Shown: piece after piece, positions 45,335 to 57,164 of the stretch | Layout: every line of letters starts with the position of its first letter | Position numbering within the stretch: position 1 is the first letter of the stretch | Source: Poa pratensis | Taxonomy: Eukaryota > Streptophyta > Magnoliopsida > Poales > Poaceae | DNA: 64,000 nucleotides | NCBI GenBank assembly: GCA_947311845.1 | Contig: CAMZMU010000117.1 | Location: 76,020,059 to 76,084,058, forward strand | Direction: 5' to 3' | Position numbers and translations under genes: made by a program | The notes under the pieces: model-generated | The model's input: the letters and a program-made list of their open reading frames with translations, nothing else | Told to the model about the DNA's origin: nothing | Database searches by the model: none

Positions 45335-48300
45335 TGTGGGGACCCCGGATTAGGTATCCGAGATACCCGTTATGTTTCCTGCAACAATCCCATGATCAGT
45401 CTGTTGTTGCACATAACTCGAATTGGTATCACAGAACACCCATAAATAACGAATAAATTTACTTACTTGATTGAAGCCATAACTTCATCAGGTACTCGCA
45501 GCGGAAACCACCAAACAACGTGGAGCCCAAGTCACTTGCCAACCCTACAGGCAGCTGACTGGGAAGCGCCCTAGTTCGCATTGACGTCAGTGAAGTCTTC
45601 TTCTTCGACTGTTCAACTTCAGAATCTGGCTAAGACAATAGCCAGGGACGAAACCAATATGAGTACATTTGAATGTACTCGCAAACTACCCCCGAAATGA
45701 GCATGCACTACTCTTTTTATTGTTTAAATAAAACTTTCTTTGCTTTGAAAACTCTATATCCTTGTTTAAAAGGGGAAGGACAGACTTTTGTTTGATAAAA
45801 CTTTGTTTTGAAATCTCTATACCTTTACTGAAAAAGAAAGGAAGGCTTTTAGATCTTTTCCATAAATCTATCTTGTAAGAATTTTCTTTTAAAACTTTTT
45901 CCCAAAAAAAAAATATCTTTATTGGAGAAGATAAGAGGTCTCTATAAAAATGTTTTTCCTGAAATTCATCACCCGGTTTTATTTCCCCAAAACTCCTCCT
46001 TTTTCGACCATAACCCTTCATGGTCATTCAACCCCACAACCTCATGCCGGCCCGTTGGCATAGTTGCATAAAACATTTTTCACCTTTCAAATCATAAAAC
46101 TCTTCACTTCTCGACCATAGCCCGTCATGGTCCAATCATTCTCCAGCAACCTCATACCAGCCCGTCGGTAGAGTTGCTGAGACAACACATCTCCATTTTA
46201 TTTTCAAATCTCAAAACTTTGCAAAAACTTGCACATGGTCAAAGCAGTTCTTTCCAACTGTCCATATCCGAGGACTCGGCTATTCGAATAGTTTTAACCC
46301 TCTACAGAGGTAGCACGCTTTTCCCACACCCATCCGGTAACTCATCGTGTCAGCCACGTCCCGCCATACCAGGTGTATGCGAAGTTGAGTCACCGACCAT
46401 AGCCTGTCCTTTGCTCATGCTAGTATAGGATCCTACCGCTACGAAACCGGTTCCATCGACACTTAAATCCAGCCCGTCGGAAACTAAGTGTGAGGACTTC
46501 GTAGTTCTGCCCGGCGACCCAAAGGTGGCGTCTTCAATCCTCTTTCTCCAATACACTCATACCGGCCTCCGGTAGACTTCTCTTAAGAGGACCCAGGTCA
46601 GGGGCAGGTCACCAAACCATCCCCTCATGGAACGAGGTCATCCTCGTTGTTGAGGCATCCAGTACTAATATGAGCAAACTATATGACTACGCCCTTTCCC
46701 ATAGGTGGGTAAATGTGGTCGCACAGGGTATTGGTTGTTCTGTAAGTACAAGGACACAATGTGCATTTTTCATAAACATCACCATTCACCATTTCTCCAT
46801 TTCCACACCGACATCTCGGTATTCCATATCCACACAAGTATTTCAAAAGGAGTTTTGAGTAAACAATATTTTTCCCATCCTATAGTTTGATATACTCTAT
46901 CTTATATATCTACATTGGTGGCAAAATAGTTTCCATATACTTTTTGGAAAAGGTTTTATGAATCTTTGCTTTAAAAGTAAAACATTTGATCAAAGTAGAT
47001 GCATATATATTTAGGTGCAAGCTCAGAGAGTAGCTTGCCTTGCTCGGCAAAGTGAACTTGGTCTTGATCTGCAGGTTCAACAATTTCTCCTTCCTCAACA
47101 ACTCCGTTCCAAAGACCACACCGGTAGCGTTTATGTCTAGCGTCGCAAACATGAAAATAAAACAACACTCAATAAGCAAACCAAACCACAAGTGGTATAC
47201 AAACAAGGAACAAACCACAAGTATCAAACTAATCACTCAAGCCACAACTAAGGTCTACATTTACAGGGGCATTATACTAACAGGAGTATAACACCAAACA
47301 CATGCTAAAAACAAAAGGGCACAAAGGCATCCTCTATTAAAGGTTCCTAACAAACATTTTTCCCCTAAACAGGAAATACTCCAGACGAAAGTTAGGCCAC
47401 TAATTAATCTCTGTAATTCAAAATACTTCACCAAGTTAAGGTAGAGACCTTAACAAGATGCTCAAGCTATTACTCCTCTTGGAGACAACCAAGTTTAATA
47501 CAGCAAGGCAACACATTGCTCACACACATTATTCCAACATCAAAATAAACAAGTTTAACAATTTCCTAATTACTAGGAGAGAGCTATATAGGGAATAAAA
47601 CCCTAACAAACACATGACTCACAAATAATTCTCCTAAAATGCTAATAAAATAAGGAACATGTCACAACAGTGGATTACCACCCTGCACATGCTAAAAACA
47701 TTTTTATAACAATAAAGTTATAACACAACAATTAATAAAGGGCTAATAAAGATAGGCAGAAAAGTCCTAAACCTTATAATTAGCACCACAGTCAATCAGT
47801 GACTCCTAAATTCAAACCAAGCTAGGGATATGTTCTCCTATACATATAGAAGACAATCCAATTGGATTTACTCCAAAATTCATCTCACAAAAATTCACAA
47901 AAATCACCAAAATGCCACTGATGTGTTTTTAAGAATGAATAGAACTTTTGTTTTAGGTTTCATTTGCATGCAAGGCTTAGATATCTAGAAAGGTGCCACT
48001 TCAGGCTATCCAAAGAATTTTAGTTTGCAATATTTGGATTTATAAAACTCTAGATATTTAATATTTGGTGCAAAACATACTTTTTACAAGATTAAATCCA
48101 GCACACACATAACTACACATTTTGAAAAATGGCCAGTGCTACCTAATCAAGAAAATACATAGGAACACTACAAATTTTAGTTCACAATATTTGCACACAC
48201 AGATTTATCACAAATGATTTAAATCTACACTGCAATTTAAATAGGAAAATAAAACAGATATTGATTCACTGGAAAAAAAAAAAAATGGGCCAGCTCTGCC

Positions 48301-50505
48301 CAGAACGGAGCCGGACGTAGCTGGGCCGGCCCATTCGCGAGCGAAGGGGTACGTCCCCTTTTCTTCTACCTCGACACGCAGGGCACGCCGGCGGCGAGCT
48401 GGAGCTCCGGGCGAGGACGGGGACGGCGCTCCGGCGATCCTAACAAGAAATGGCCATGTCTGTGAGATAGAGCAGGAGAAGGGGAGCACAGGGGAGCAAG
48501 AATGGCGAGGAATGAGGGCTTGTGCCGCTCGCGAGCTTGCCGGAAATGCGGCGGCCGGAGCGGATGAAAACGGAGACGAGCCGCTCGATTCCTGCTCCAC
48601 AGCTCGATTCCTTGGACCAGGGTGCAGAGGACGACGAGGCGGAGAGGATGGTGTCCTTGGATATGCTCGGGGCGGCTCCAATCGCCGGCGATGTGCGACG
48701 GCGACCGAGGATAGGGTTCGGCGGTGTGGAGAAAAAGAGAGGAGAGGGAGAGAGCAAGGCAGCTGGGGGTAAGTGAGGGCAGAGGAGCTCCTGGGTGCCT
48801 CCTTATCCTCTTCATCGACGCGGCAGAGGGGAGCGAGAGAGGGGGGGGGTCCGGCAATGCGACGCACGGGAGAGGGGCACGGCGGCATGGGCAGTGAGGT
48901 GCGGCGCCGTGGCTGCCTCACTACCACTCGCAGGGCAGCAGAGAGAGGGGGGTCCGGGCGGCGAGCGCGTCGTGCGGCGACACGGCGATGGAGCTGAGGG
49001 GGGGGGGGCCTGGCGAGCTCGGCGGCAGGGACGACACGGCGACGCGGCCACGGGCTGCTACAGAGAAGAGATGCGGATTTACAGAACGCCCCCTGGATTC
49101 TTTCCTCTATTTACAAATAAGTCCTTTTGCTATTTCTTTTAAATCCAGTACCACTTTAGGGATTTTATTGAGGTACTAAAACATTTTAGAAAAATTTGAA
49201 AATATTCATGTGGCCTCCCCAATACATATAGAGGCTACACAAAAATTGGTGTTTAAAAATAAAATGTTTTGAACAATATTTGTTCATGGGGTTTAAATAA
49301 GTTATTTTTGGTAAATAATATTTGATACTCCTTTAATATTTTTAAATCAAGTGAGAGATATTGTTTTGAGCACTTGGAACTTTCTTGACAAATATGGTAA
49401 CTTCAAATAGTTTATTTTTTTCATAGAGAAAATATTGGTTTGAAGTAAATAGAGAGTTAGGGAGGGAAAATAATTTATTAAGACCATTTCTTTAACTCAT
49501 GATCTTAATTTCCCTTGGTTGAATAATTTGAGGGTTTTGTTTTAAATTGAAAAGTATGTTTACTTGAGGAGGGAGTGAGATGGGATTGAAATGATTATTA
49601 TTTCATCTCATTCCTAGAATAAGGAAATATAATTGTTTTCATAAAATAGAGGAATAGAGATAGAGGGAAATTAAATAAGATCATTTCCCTTAATTTAGGA
49701 TTTCAACTTAGGTGTGAATAATTCTAGAGGGTTTGTTTTTATTCAAGTCACATACCAAATTTGTTGTCAAGTGTGTCTTATTCTAGTATTAATCACAACT
49801 GAGGAATTACCCTCACAAGCAACCAACACAATCAGATCAGCATCACAACCAAGATCACACAAATCAAACCACATGAATTAATCACACCACCATTTCCATG
49901 ATTAACAATACTATCTTGTAAAAATGATCACACTCAATTATGACAAGATGATGTTTGAGGAATATCTCAATTCATAACTTAATAGTTTTCAAAAGTTTGA
50001 TAAAGAGACATATGTGGGGTAATATATTTCCCACTAGTGTTATTTCAATATGGAGTGGAAAAATAGAGTTTATAAAATGGGAGTTGCATACACATGCAAA
50101 ATAGCAAGGTTGAAATATAGATAGGAGATGCATATAGATCTCCATACTTTTGGAAACACATAATTTTGGAAGTACTTTTACTTTCTCAAATAATGGGTAT
50201 TGATTTTGGGTTGTTGACAACCAAGTATCATTTGAAATGGAGTTGGCCAAAATAAGAATGGAAAAGATACATGGAATATTTTTCTTGTCATGACATGATC
50301 ACCAAAGTTAAATATATTTTTATATTGGTTGCGTCTTATTTTTACTAGTCAAACAATTTAAGCAACAAGTCACACTAGGTCCAAACATAGCAATGGGAAG
50401 GAAAACACAATCATCAGTGAAACATTTCAAAAAGTTTTTGTTGGTTCTGAATTTTGGGTCTTGTAAAACTAAGTTTTTCTTAGTTCCAAAATTTGGGATG
50501 TGACA
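45335..50505 (-). repeat. Element E LTR 3, 5171 bp
   Basis: Ends GGGATGTGACA at 50505. Private variants include CTGCAGG near 47068, GTCCTAAACC near 47765 and a shorter T run near 49123. Confidence 0.93.
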
Positions 50506-50510
50506 CGCTC
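50506..50510. repeat. Target-site duplication of element E, right
   Basis: CGCTC, equal to 32124-32128. Confidence 0.85.
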
Positions 50511-50702
50511 CCGCTGCTGCGTCAAGACCCGTGCCGCCTGCACGCTGTGCTCAGCCTCTACAGCGCGCTCCACAGCAGGGCCCACCTGCGCGTTCAGCTC
50601 CTTCATATCCGCCATCAGGGAGGCGAGGTCTTGATCTGCACGTTCGCAAGCCTCTTCCGCGCGGCGACGACCATCCTTGGCGCGCCTCGCCTGGGAGTTC
50701 AG
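50511..50702 (-). pseudogene. Antisense coiled-coil ORF of element D, upstream part between insertions E and F
   Basis: All 64 codons on minus are open. They read LNSQARRAKDGRRRAEEACE and go on with ADMKELNAQVGPAVERAVEAEHSVQAARV, an Ala/Glu/Arg-rich heptad-like coiled coil. The frame joins the part at 31721-32122 when E is ignored. At 50702 the ORF is cut by element F, so the N-terminus lies beyond the window. The neat frame shows that the ORF was intact over this span when E and F inserted, or that both came soon after D. Confidence 0.7.
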
Positions 50703-52905
50703 TGTGACGCCCCAAAATCGGTACTATGCAGATTTAAGCGATCCCGCCAAAATCCGCATAATAACGATTTTAGGTCGCCCACCAGACATAACGTGCACGC
50801 CGAAACATGCGCGTTATGTAGGTGGAATTGTGATAACATTACAATAGTTCACGAAAAGAATCCACGACAACAACAGAAGGAGATATATATACAAGAATGA
50901 CTCAAACGAGTCAGGAAACAACTGATACATTACAAAGATACAAAACACAGCGAAAGCAAAATAGCGTCCGACTACGGACAAGATACAAATTGGACTAAGA
51001 GTCCTGAAGATAACCATGGCGTCCATATCCCTGCCCAGGCCGAGCCGGAGGGATACCCAAGCTAACGTCGTCAGACTTCAAACCTGTTGACTGCACAAAA
51101 AGTACAGCCCAAAGATGGGTCAGGCACAACCGCCTGGCAAGCAATGCTCACAAGATACCAACACAAAGGCTACCAAAGTATAAAGGAAGGTGGACTGAGG
51201 CGGCAGCAGCAGCACTAAACAACCTATAGAGACACTCTACAACTTCCGTCTAAAAGAGAGAGATAAGAGAGCGCGACCAAACCAACTAGATTCTAACACC
51301 AAGCATAACACTTCCCAGATTCACCCCCTCAACCAAGTATGAGGAAGCAATCGAGGGAAACTCACACAGTTGTCAAATTTTTAGTTACATCTTATTGTGA
51401 AAGTAAGTCTAACTTACTAGTCAAGTTAATTAGAATCATTAGGTGTAAGTTGTTTATGATCTTGTTAGCCAGCATCCGATCCAAGTTGTCCATAACCGCG
51501 GACTCGGCTTCTCGAAAAGATTTGAACCCTGCAGGGGTGCACTACTGTTAAGCCACACGCACGTTCAACCCTTAATGCCCATGAGTAACACACTTCCGTC
51601 GGTGTGTCGGCAGGATGTCGCGACAAGACGTTTTCTCTTCACTACCAACAAGTCCAGGGAGCCACCCATCTGAGTTGTTACCCGCGTCCCGAGTCCGTCC
51701 GATACCTCCGTAGCGGACTCAATCGTTTGCGTCTACGCACTAGGTGGAACAGACCAAAGTAGGAAAGGTCCACTTCGTGTCGTACCGCACCTATATGTCC
51801 CCCCATATCATCGAACCTCTTATCATCAGTCAAGTCTCATGCACATGCATATGAGCAAATGGAAAGCCCGAACTAGTTGCAGCTCCTGGACAAGTTGGTA
51901 GATCCGGTACTAAGTTGAGGGGGTTCCCATGGACCCCACATGTGGATAGTGCGCTCGTACTTGGATAAGAGGACAAGAACTGAGTTCCTAGGGCGACACT
52001 CAGCAGAACAAAACACCAACGCATTGGCCTTCCACCGGGTGCCTTATCATTTAGTTCATTTCCCACAAACATTATCATTATTTTAAGTAAAGTGAACCAG
52101 GCTATCATACTAAGCAGGTGATACAAAAGAAAGACCGACTCGCAACAACAAACCTAAGCATGCAGCTACGACTCGCAAGGCCAACAGGTAAACAAGCAAC
52201 AAGGTAATAGGATGTGGGGATAAGGCTGTATGAGGCTGCATGGTAAACATGTATATAGGATCGAGACACAAGCATCGTAACATAAGGATAGCAATAGATC
52301 AACGGCAGGAATGGAAGGCAATGTAATGGTAGCAAGTGAACAAAGCTTGCCTGAACACACGGTAGGGGTAGCAGAACTTGTCGTTGCTCACATCATCTCA
52401 ACGTCTTAACCGCGAAGAAGCAACAAGCACTGAAAAGCGCAAAAGATGCATCTTACAACTATGGCAAAAGATCCAGCATGTTGGAGATGATGCATGACAT
52501 GACAAGATGCAACTTAACCCAAATTAAGCGGAACCGGGTTCCGGCAATTAATTATAGGTTCAAATTATTTAGCTAGCCATCAAAGTTAAATGTTGATTAA
52601 CATGTGAGACATGGCATGGGTGATCTACTCAAAATTAAATGGAATAGGGCATTAATTAATTAATGACCCAACACATTCCATATTTGTTATTTAGGTGATA
52701 ATGCAAAAGACCACTAAGTAACAAGCTAGATGATGCAAACATGATCATGGATGACATATTAATATTCCTTGCATTTTTCTAATAAAAATAGACATATAAT
52801 TTGTAGTATTTAGATTTATAAAGCAAAAGATATGATATGGTGAAGATATGCACATATCCTGCCAAAAAGAATAAAAGAGAGAGAGAAAAAAAGGGGTGGG
52901 ATATT

Positions 52906-52977
52906 GGTGCAGCCCGTGGGATTTGAACTTGGAACCTGCTGGGAAAGAAGCAACGCGCTAGCCACTGGACTAGTGCG
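52906..52977 (-). promoter_or_regulatory. tRNA-like segment in LTR F, copy 1
   Basis: On minus, TAGTCCAGTGG matches the Pol III A-box at 10 of 11 positions and AGTTCAAATCC matches the B-box at 10 of 11, with normal spacing. Between them TTGCT and AGCAG can pair as a 5-bp anticodon-type stem. The T-stem and acceptor stem do not pair well, so this is a tRNA-derived relic rather than a functional tRNA. Repeated in LTR 2 and LTR 3. Confidence 0.55.
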
Positions 52978-53856
52978 GTGGTTTTGATTGGAACAGGAGC
53001 GGATAGCAGATGAGGTTTGGACGCGACGTTAACTGAATTTTCGACAGACAAAAGCTTCAGGCTTTAAGCCGGGCGACGACGACGGATGGACGTGGCCAGT
53101 GACGACCAGAATCGGGCGGCACACAGTGTCTTCGGGGTGCAGAGATGATGCTAGAGTGGTGTGGGTGCTGGTGTGTATAGGAGGGAGCAGGAGCAACACC
53201 AGCGCGGGCGTGCTGTGCAAGGACGTGCAAGCTCACGGCTTGCACGCGACGGCTATGGCGGACGGAAAGGGAGAGAAGGAAGACGGCGAGGCTCACCGTG
53301 GGGAGGGTCGGGGTCGTCCTTGCCGGGAAGGTCGTGGATGGAGAGGTGGACGACGACACGACCGTACACGTAGACGAGACGAAGCTATGCGCTGCGGACG
53401 GACGTAGATGACGGTGACCTTGGCGCTCCCGCGGACGGACGTAGTCGACGTCGTGGACGGCGATCTTGGCAGGTATAGCTCCGGTTCTTCACTTCAGGTC
53501 GTAGAGGATGGCGAGGCGCATCTCCTTTACAAGGTCTCCATTCTTGGAGAGGCTTGAGGTGGCGGCGACGTCGTCGACAGCAGCGTGGAGCGCGGCCCGG
53601 GCGTGCTCGTGCGCGAGCAGCAGAAGAGAGGAGCGGCGACTCCGAGGTAGAGAAACGGAGGAGAGGAGTGAGGGACAGCTACTGGACATGGCGGAAAGGC
53701 CTGCCGCGACCCATGGCGACGGAGTCGTGGTGAGCTCCATGTCCTTGCCATGGAACCGCTCGGAAGGAGGAAGAAGGAGATGGGAGGGAGAGAGGATGGC
53801 GGCGGCGCTAGGGAGGGAGAGAGGCTAGGGTTTGGAGGGAGGCGCTGGTGGGGCGG

Positions 53857-53863
53857 CTTTATA
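53857..53863 (-). promoter_or_regulatory. TATA box of LTR F, copy 1
   Basis: The minus strand reads TATAAAG in a GC-rich setting; copies at 58045-58051 and 62230-62236. Confidence 0.6.
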
Positions 53864-54215
53864 GGGGAGGAAAAGGTGGGAGGAGGTCGCTGTGTGGTGG
53901 AGGCCACACACGGTGGCGAGCACGCACGGCTCGTGCTCCTCCTCCTGTACGGAGAGGACGACAGGGAGAAGGTGGGCCTGGGCCGAAGGAGGAGAAGGCC
54001 AGATGGGCCAGATTGTGAATTTCCAGCCCTTTTTCAATTACCAGAATTTGGCAATAGAAAAAAAAAGATAAAAGAGAGAAAGAGAGGAATAAAGATATAG
54101 ACAAGAGGGAAAGAAATAGAAAAGAGAGGCAAGGCTTTTAGAAAATAATTTACAAAACTTTAATTTTGATTTTAAATAGTTTTGCAATTATTTCCAAATA
54201 TTATTTTGGGCTAAT

Positions 54216-54623
54216 TTAAAATAGAAAAGGGGGAGAAGGATTTATTATTTGCAAAACAAAAATAAGATTTGGAAAAATATTATTTTTATGCTTAGCAAAA
54301 ATATGCAAGGTGATAAAATGCATGATGACATGATGATGCGAAAAAGAAAAACAAACAAATCTAAGTTGGGGAAAAACTCCCGGGGCATTACAAACGACAC
54401 CACTAACAAGGGATCGCGCCCCCGCGATCCACCCCAAGACAACAGCAAGAGATAGATAAACTATCGAGTCTTCGTGCTCCATGTTGATCTTCTCGACACC
54501 ACTAACAAGAGATTGTAACTCCATCTTCAACTTGTCGACACCACTAACAAGAGATTGTTGCTCATCTCGAAGGCGACTTCCAAAGATCGAACCTAATAGG
54601 TTAAAAGGTAAGAGATCGTCCAC
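54216..54623 (-). CDS. Small ORF spanning interior 1 of F into the LTR, repeat-containing
   Basis: A 135-codon frame starts MDDLLPFNLLGSIFGSRLRD in the 498-bp interior and ends inside LTR 1. It contains the unit SLVSGV three times (QQSLVSGVDKLKME, LQSLVSGVEKINME, ARSLVSGV) because the DNA repeats CGACACCACTAACAAG three times. The part between is charged and helical, and a hydrophobic stretch (IVYLSLAVVLGW) follows. It is the only open frame of note in the interior and is present in all three interiors. Coding status is uncertain: the copies are too similar for conservation to mean much. No known domain. Confidence 0.35.
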   Translation of the reverse strand: MDDLLPFNLLGSIFGSRLRDEQQSLVSGVDKLKMELQSLVSGVEKINMEHEDSIVYLSLAVVLGWIAGARSLVSGVVCNAPGVFPQLRFVCFSFSHHHVIMHFITLHIFAKHKNNIFPNLIFVLQIINPSPPFLF

Positions 54624-54890
54624 CCACGTTGGATCCTATAACCTTGAAAGATGGATAAGAGAGGAGACTCCAAAACAAATAATATAAGAGGAGGAGTAGA
54701 ATAGAGGTAAGGAGTAAACAAGAATCCTATTGGGATATTTCCAAATATAGTTTTAGCCAAGATAGTTTTTGACACTCTACAAACAACGACCGTTGGCGAG
54801 GTTATCCTACAGGCTTTGCGGACCCACTGCTTCGATAACCATTTGTATCGAAACAACCTGGGTTTCGGAACCAAAGCTCTGATACCACTT
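54393..54890 (-). other. Element F interior 1, 498 bp
   Basis: Contains three direct repeats of CGACACCACTAACAAG (about 54396, 54492, 54536). No classic polypurine tract is next to the LTR end at 54392. Confidence 0.85.
54875..54887 (-). promoter_or_regulatory. Primer-binding site of element F, before LTR 2
   Basis: TGGTATCAGAGCT on minus, three bases from the LTR; 12 of 13 bases match the tRNA-iMet site. Same at 59063-59075 and 63246-63258. Confidence 0.88.
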
Positions 54891-57092
54891 TGTGACGCCC
54901 CAAAATCGGTACTATGCAGATTTAAGCGATCCCGCCAAAATCCGCATAATAACGATTTTAGGTCGCCCACCAGACATAACGTGCACGCCGAAACATGCGC
55001 GTTATGTAGGTGGAATTGTGATAACATTACAATAGTTCACGAAAAGAATCCACAACAACAACAGAAGGAGATATATATACAAGAATGACTCAAACGAGTC
55101 AGGAAACAACTAATACATTACAAAGATACAAAACACAGCGAAATCAAAATAGCGTCCGACTACGGACAAGATACAAATTGGACTAAGAGTCCTGAAGATA
55201 ACCATGGCGTCCATATCCCTGCCCAGGCCGAACCGGAGGGATACCCAAGCTAACGTCGTCATACTTCAAACCTGTTGACTGCACAAAAAGTACAGCCCAA
55301 AGATGGGTCAGGCACAACCGCCTGGCAAGCAATGCTCACAAGATACCAACACAAAGGCTACCAAAGTATAAACGAAGTGGACTGAGGCGGCAGCAGCAGC
55401 ACTAAACAACCTATAGAGACACTCTACAACTTCCGTCTAAAAGAGAGAGATAAGAGAGCGCGACCAAACCAACTAGATTCTAACACCAAGCATAACACTT
55501 CCCAGATTCACCCCCTCAACCAAGTATGAGGAAGCAATCGAGGGAAACTCACACAGTTGTCAAATTTTTAGTTACATCTTATTGTGAAAGTAAGTCTAAC
55601 TTACTAGTCAAGTTAATTAGAATCATTAGGTGTAAGTTGTTTATGATCTTGTTAGCCAGCATCCGATCCAAGTTGTCCATAACCGCGGACTCGGCTTCTC
55701 GAAAAGATTTGAACCCTGCAGGGGTGCACTACTGTTAAGCCACACGCACGTTCAACCCTTAATGCCCATGAGTAACACACTTCCGTCGGTGTGTCGGCAG
55801 GATGTCGCGACAAGACGTTTTCTCTTCACTACCAACAAGTCCAGGGAGCCACCCATCTGAGTTGTTACCCGCGTCCAGAGTCCGGCCGATACCTCCGTAG
55901 CGGACTCAATCGTTTGCGTCTACGCACTAGGTGGAACAGACCACAGTAGGAAAGGTCCACTTCGTGTCGTACCGCACCTATATGTCCCCCCATATCATCG
56001 AACCTCTTATCATCAGTCAAGTCTCATGCACATGCATATGAGCAAATGGAAAGCCCGAACTAGTTGCAGCTCCTGGACAAGTTGGTAGATCCGGTACTAA
56101 GTTGAGGGGGTTCCCATGGACCCCACATGTGGATAGTGCGCTCGTACTTGGATAAGAGGACAAGAACTGAGTTCCTAGGGCGACACTCAGCAGAACAAAA
56201 CACCAACGCATTGGCCTTCCACCGGGTGCCTTATCATTTAGTTCATTTCCCACAAACATTATCATTATTTTAAGTAAAGTGAACCAGGCTATCATACTAA
56301 GCAGGTGATACAAAAGAAAGACCGACTCGCAACAACAAACCTAAGCATGCAGCTACGACTCGCAAGGCCAACAGGTAAACAAGCAACAAGGTAATAGGAT
56401 GTGGGGATAAGGCTGTATGAGGCTGCATGGTAAACATGTATATAGGATCGAGACACAAGCATCGTAACATAAGGATAGCAATAGATCAACGGCAGGAATG
56501 GAAGGCAATGTAATGGTAGCAAGTGAACAAAGCTTGCCTGAACACACGGTAGGGGTAGCAGAACTTGTCGTTGCTCACATCATCTCAACGTCTTAACCGC
56601 GAAGAAGCAACAAGCACTGAAAAGCGCAAAAGATGCATCTTACAACTATGGCAAAAGATCCAGCATGTTGGAGATGATGCATGACATGACAAGATGCAAC
56701 TTAACCCAAATTAAGCGGAACCGGGTTCCGGCAATTAATTATAGGTTCAAATTATTTAGCTAGCCATCAAAGTTAAATGTTGATTAACATGTGAGACATG
56801 GCATGGGTGATCTACTCAAAATTAAATGGAATAGGGCATTAATTAATTAATGACCCAACACATTCCATATTTGTTATTTAGGTGATAATGCAAAAGACCA
56901 CTAAGTAACAAGCTAGATGATGCAAACATGATCATGGATGACATATTAATATTCCTTGCATTTTTCTAATAAAAATAGACATATAATTTGTAGTATTTAG
57001 ATTTATAAAGCAAAAGATATGATATGGTGAAGATATGCACATATCCTGCCAAAAAGAATAAAAGAGAGAGAGAAAAAAAGGGGTGGGATATT

Positions 57093-57164
57093 GGTGCAGC
57101 CCGTGGGATTTGAACTTGGAACCTGCTGGGAAAGAAGCAACGCGCTAGCCACTGGACTAGTGCG
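57093..57164 (-). promoter_or_regulatory. tRNA-like segment in LTR F, copy 2
   Basis: Same A-box and B-box matches as the copy at 52906-52977. Confidence 0.55.

Larger units (their letters stand above)
32129..50505 (-). mobile_element. Element E: tandem LTR array (3 LTRs, 2 interiors), non-autonomous
   Basis: Three direct LTRs of 5172, 5174 and 5171 bp alternate with two 1430-bp interiors, and the whole 18.4-kb block has a single pair of target duplications. Primer sites (GGCTCTGATACCA on plus) lie four bases before LTRs 2 and 3, and purine tracts on minus lie after LTRs 1 and 2, so the element reads on minus. Neither interior has any gag, protease, RT or integrase motif. Unequal recombination between LTRs of a standard two-LTR element would give this form. 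LTR copies differ by scattered single bases and homopolymer lengths. Confidence 0.93.
50703..54392 (-). repeat. Element F LTR 1, 3690 bp
   Basis: TG...CA ends. The middle is mixed; a GC-rich, leader-like part lies at about 53050-53900. A tRNA-like segment (52906-52977) and a TATA box (53857-53863) are annotated separately. Private variants: CCACGACAAC near 50862 and GGTATAGC near 53472. Confidence 0.93.

Noticed and set aside
52906..52977. Functional tRNA gene
   Set aside because: T-stem and acceptor stem do not pair and the anticodon loop would have eight bases; kept only as a tRNA-like promoter relic.
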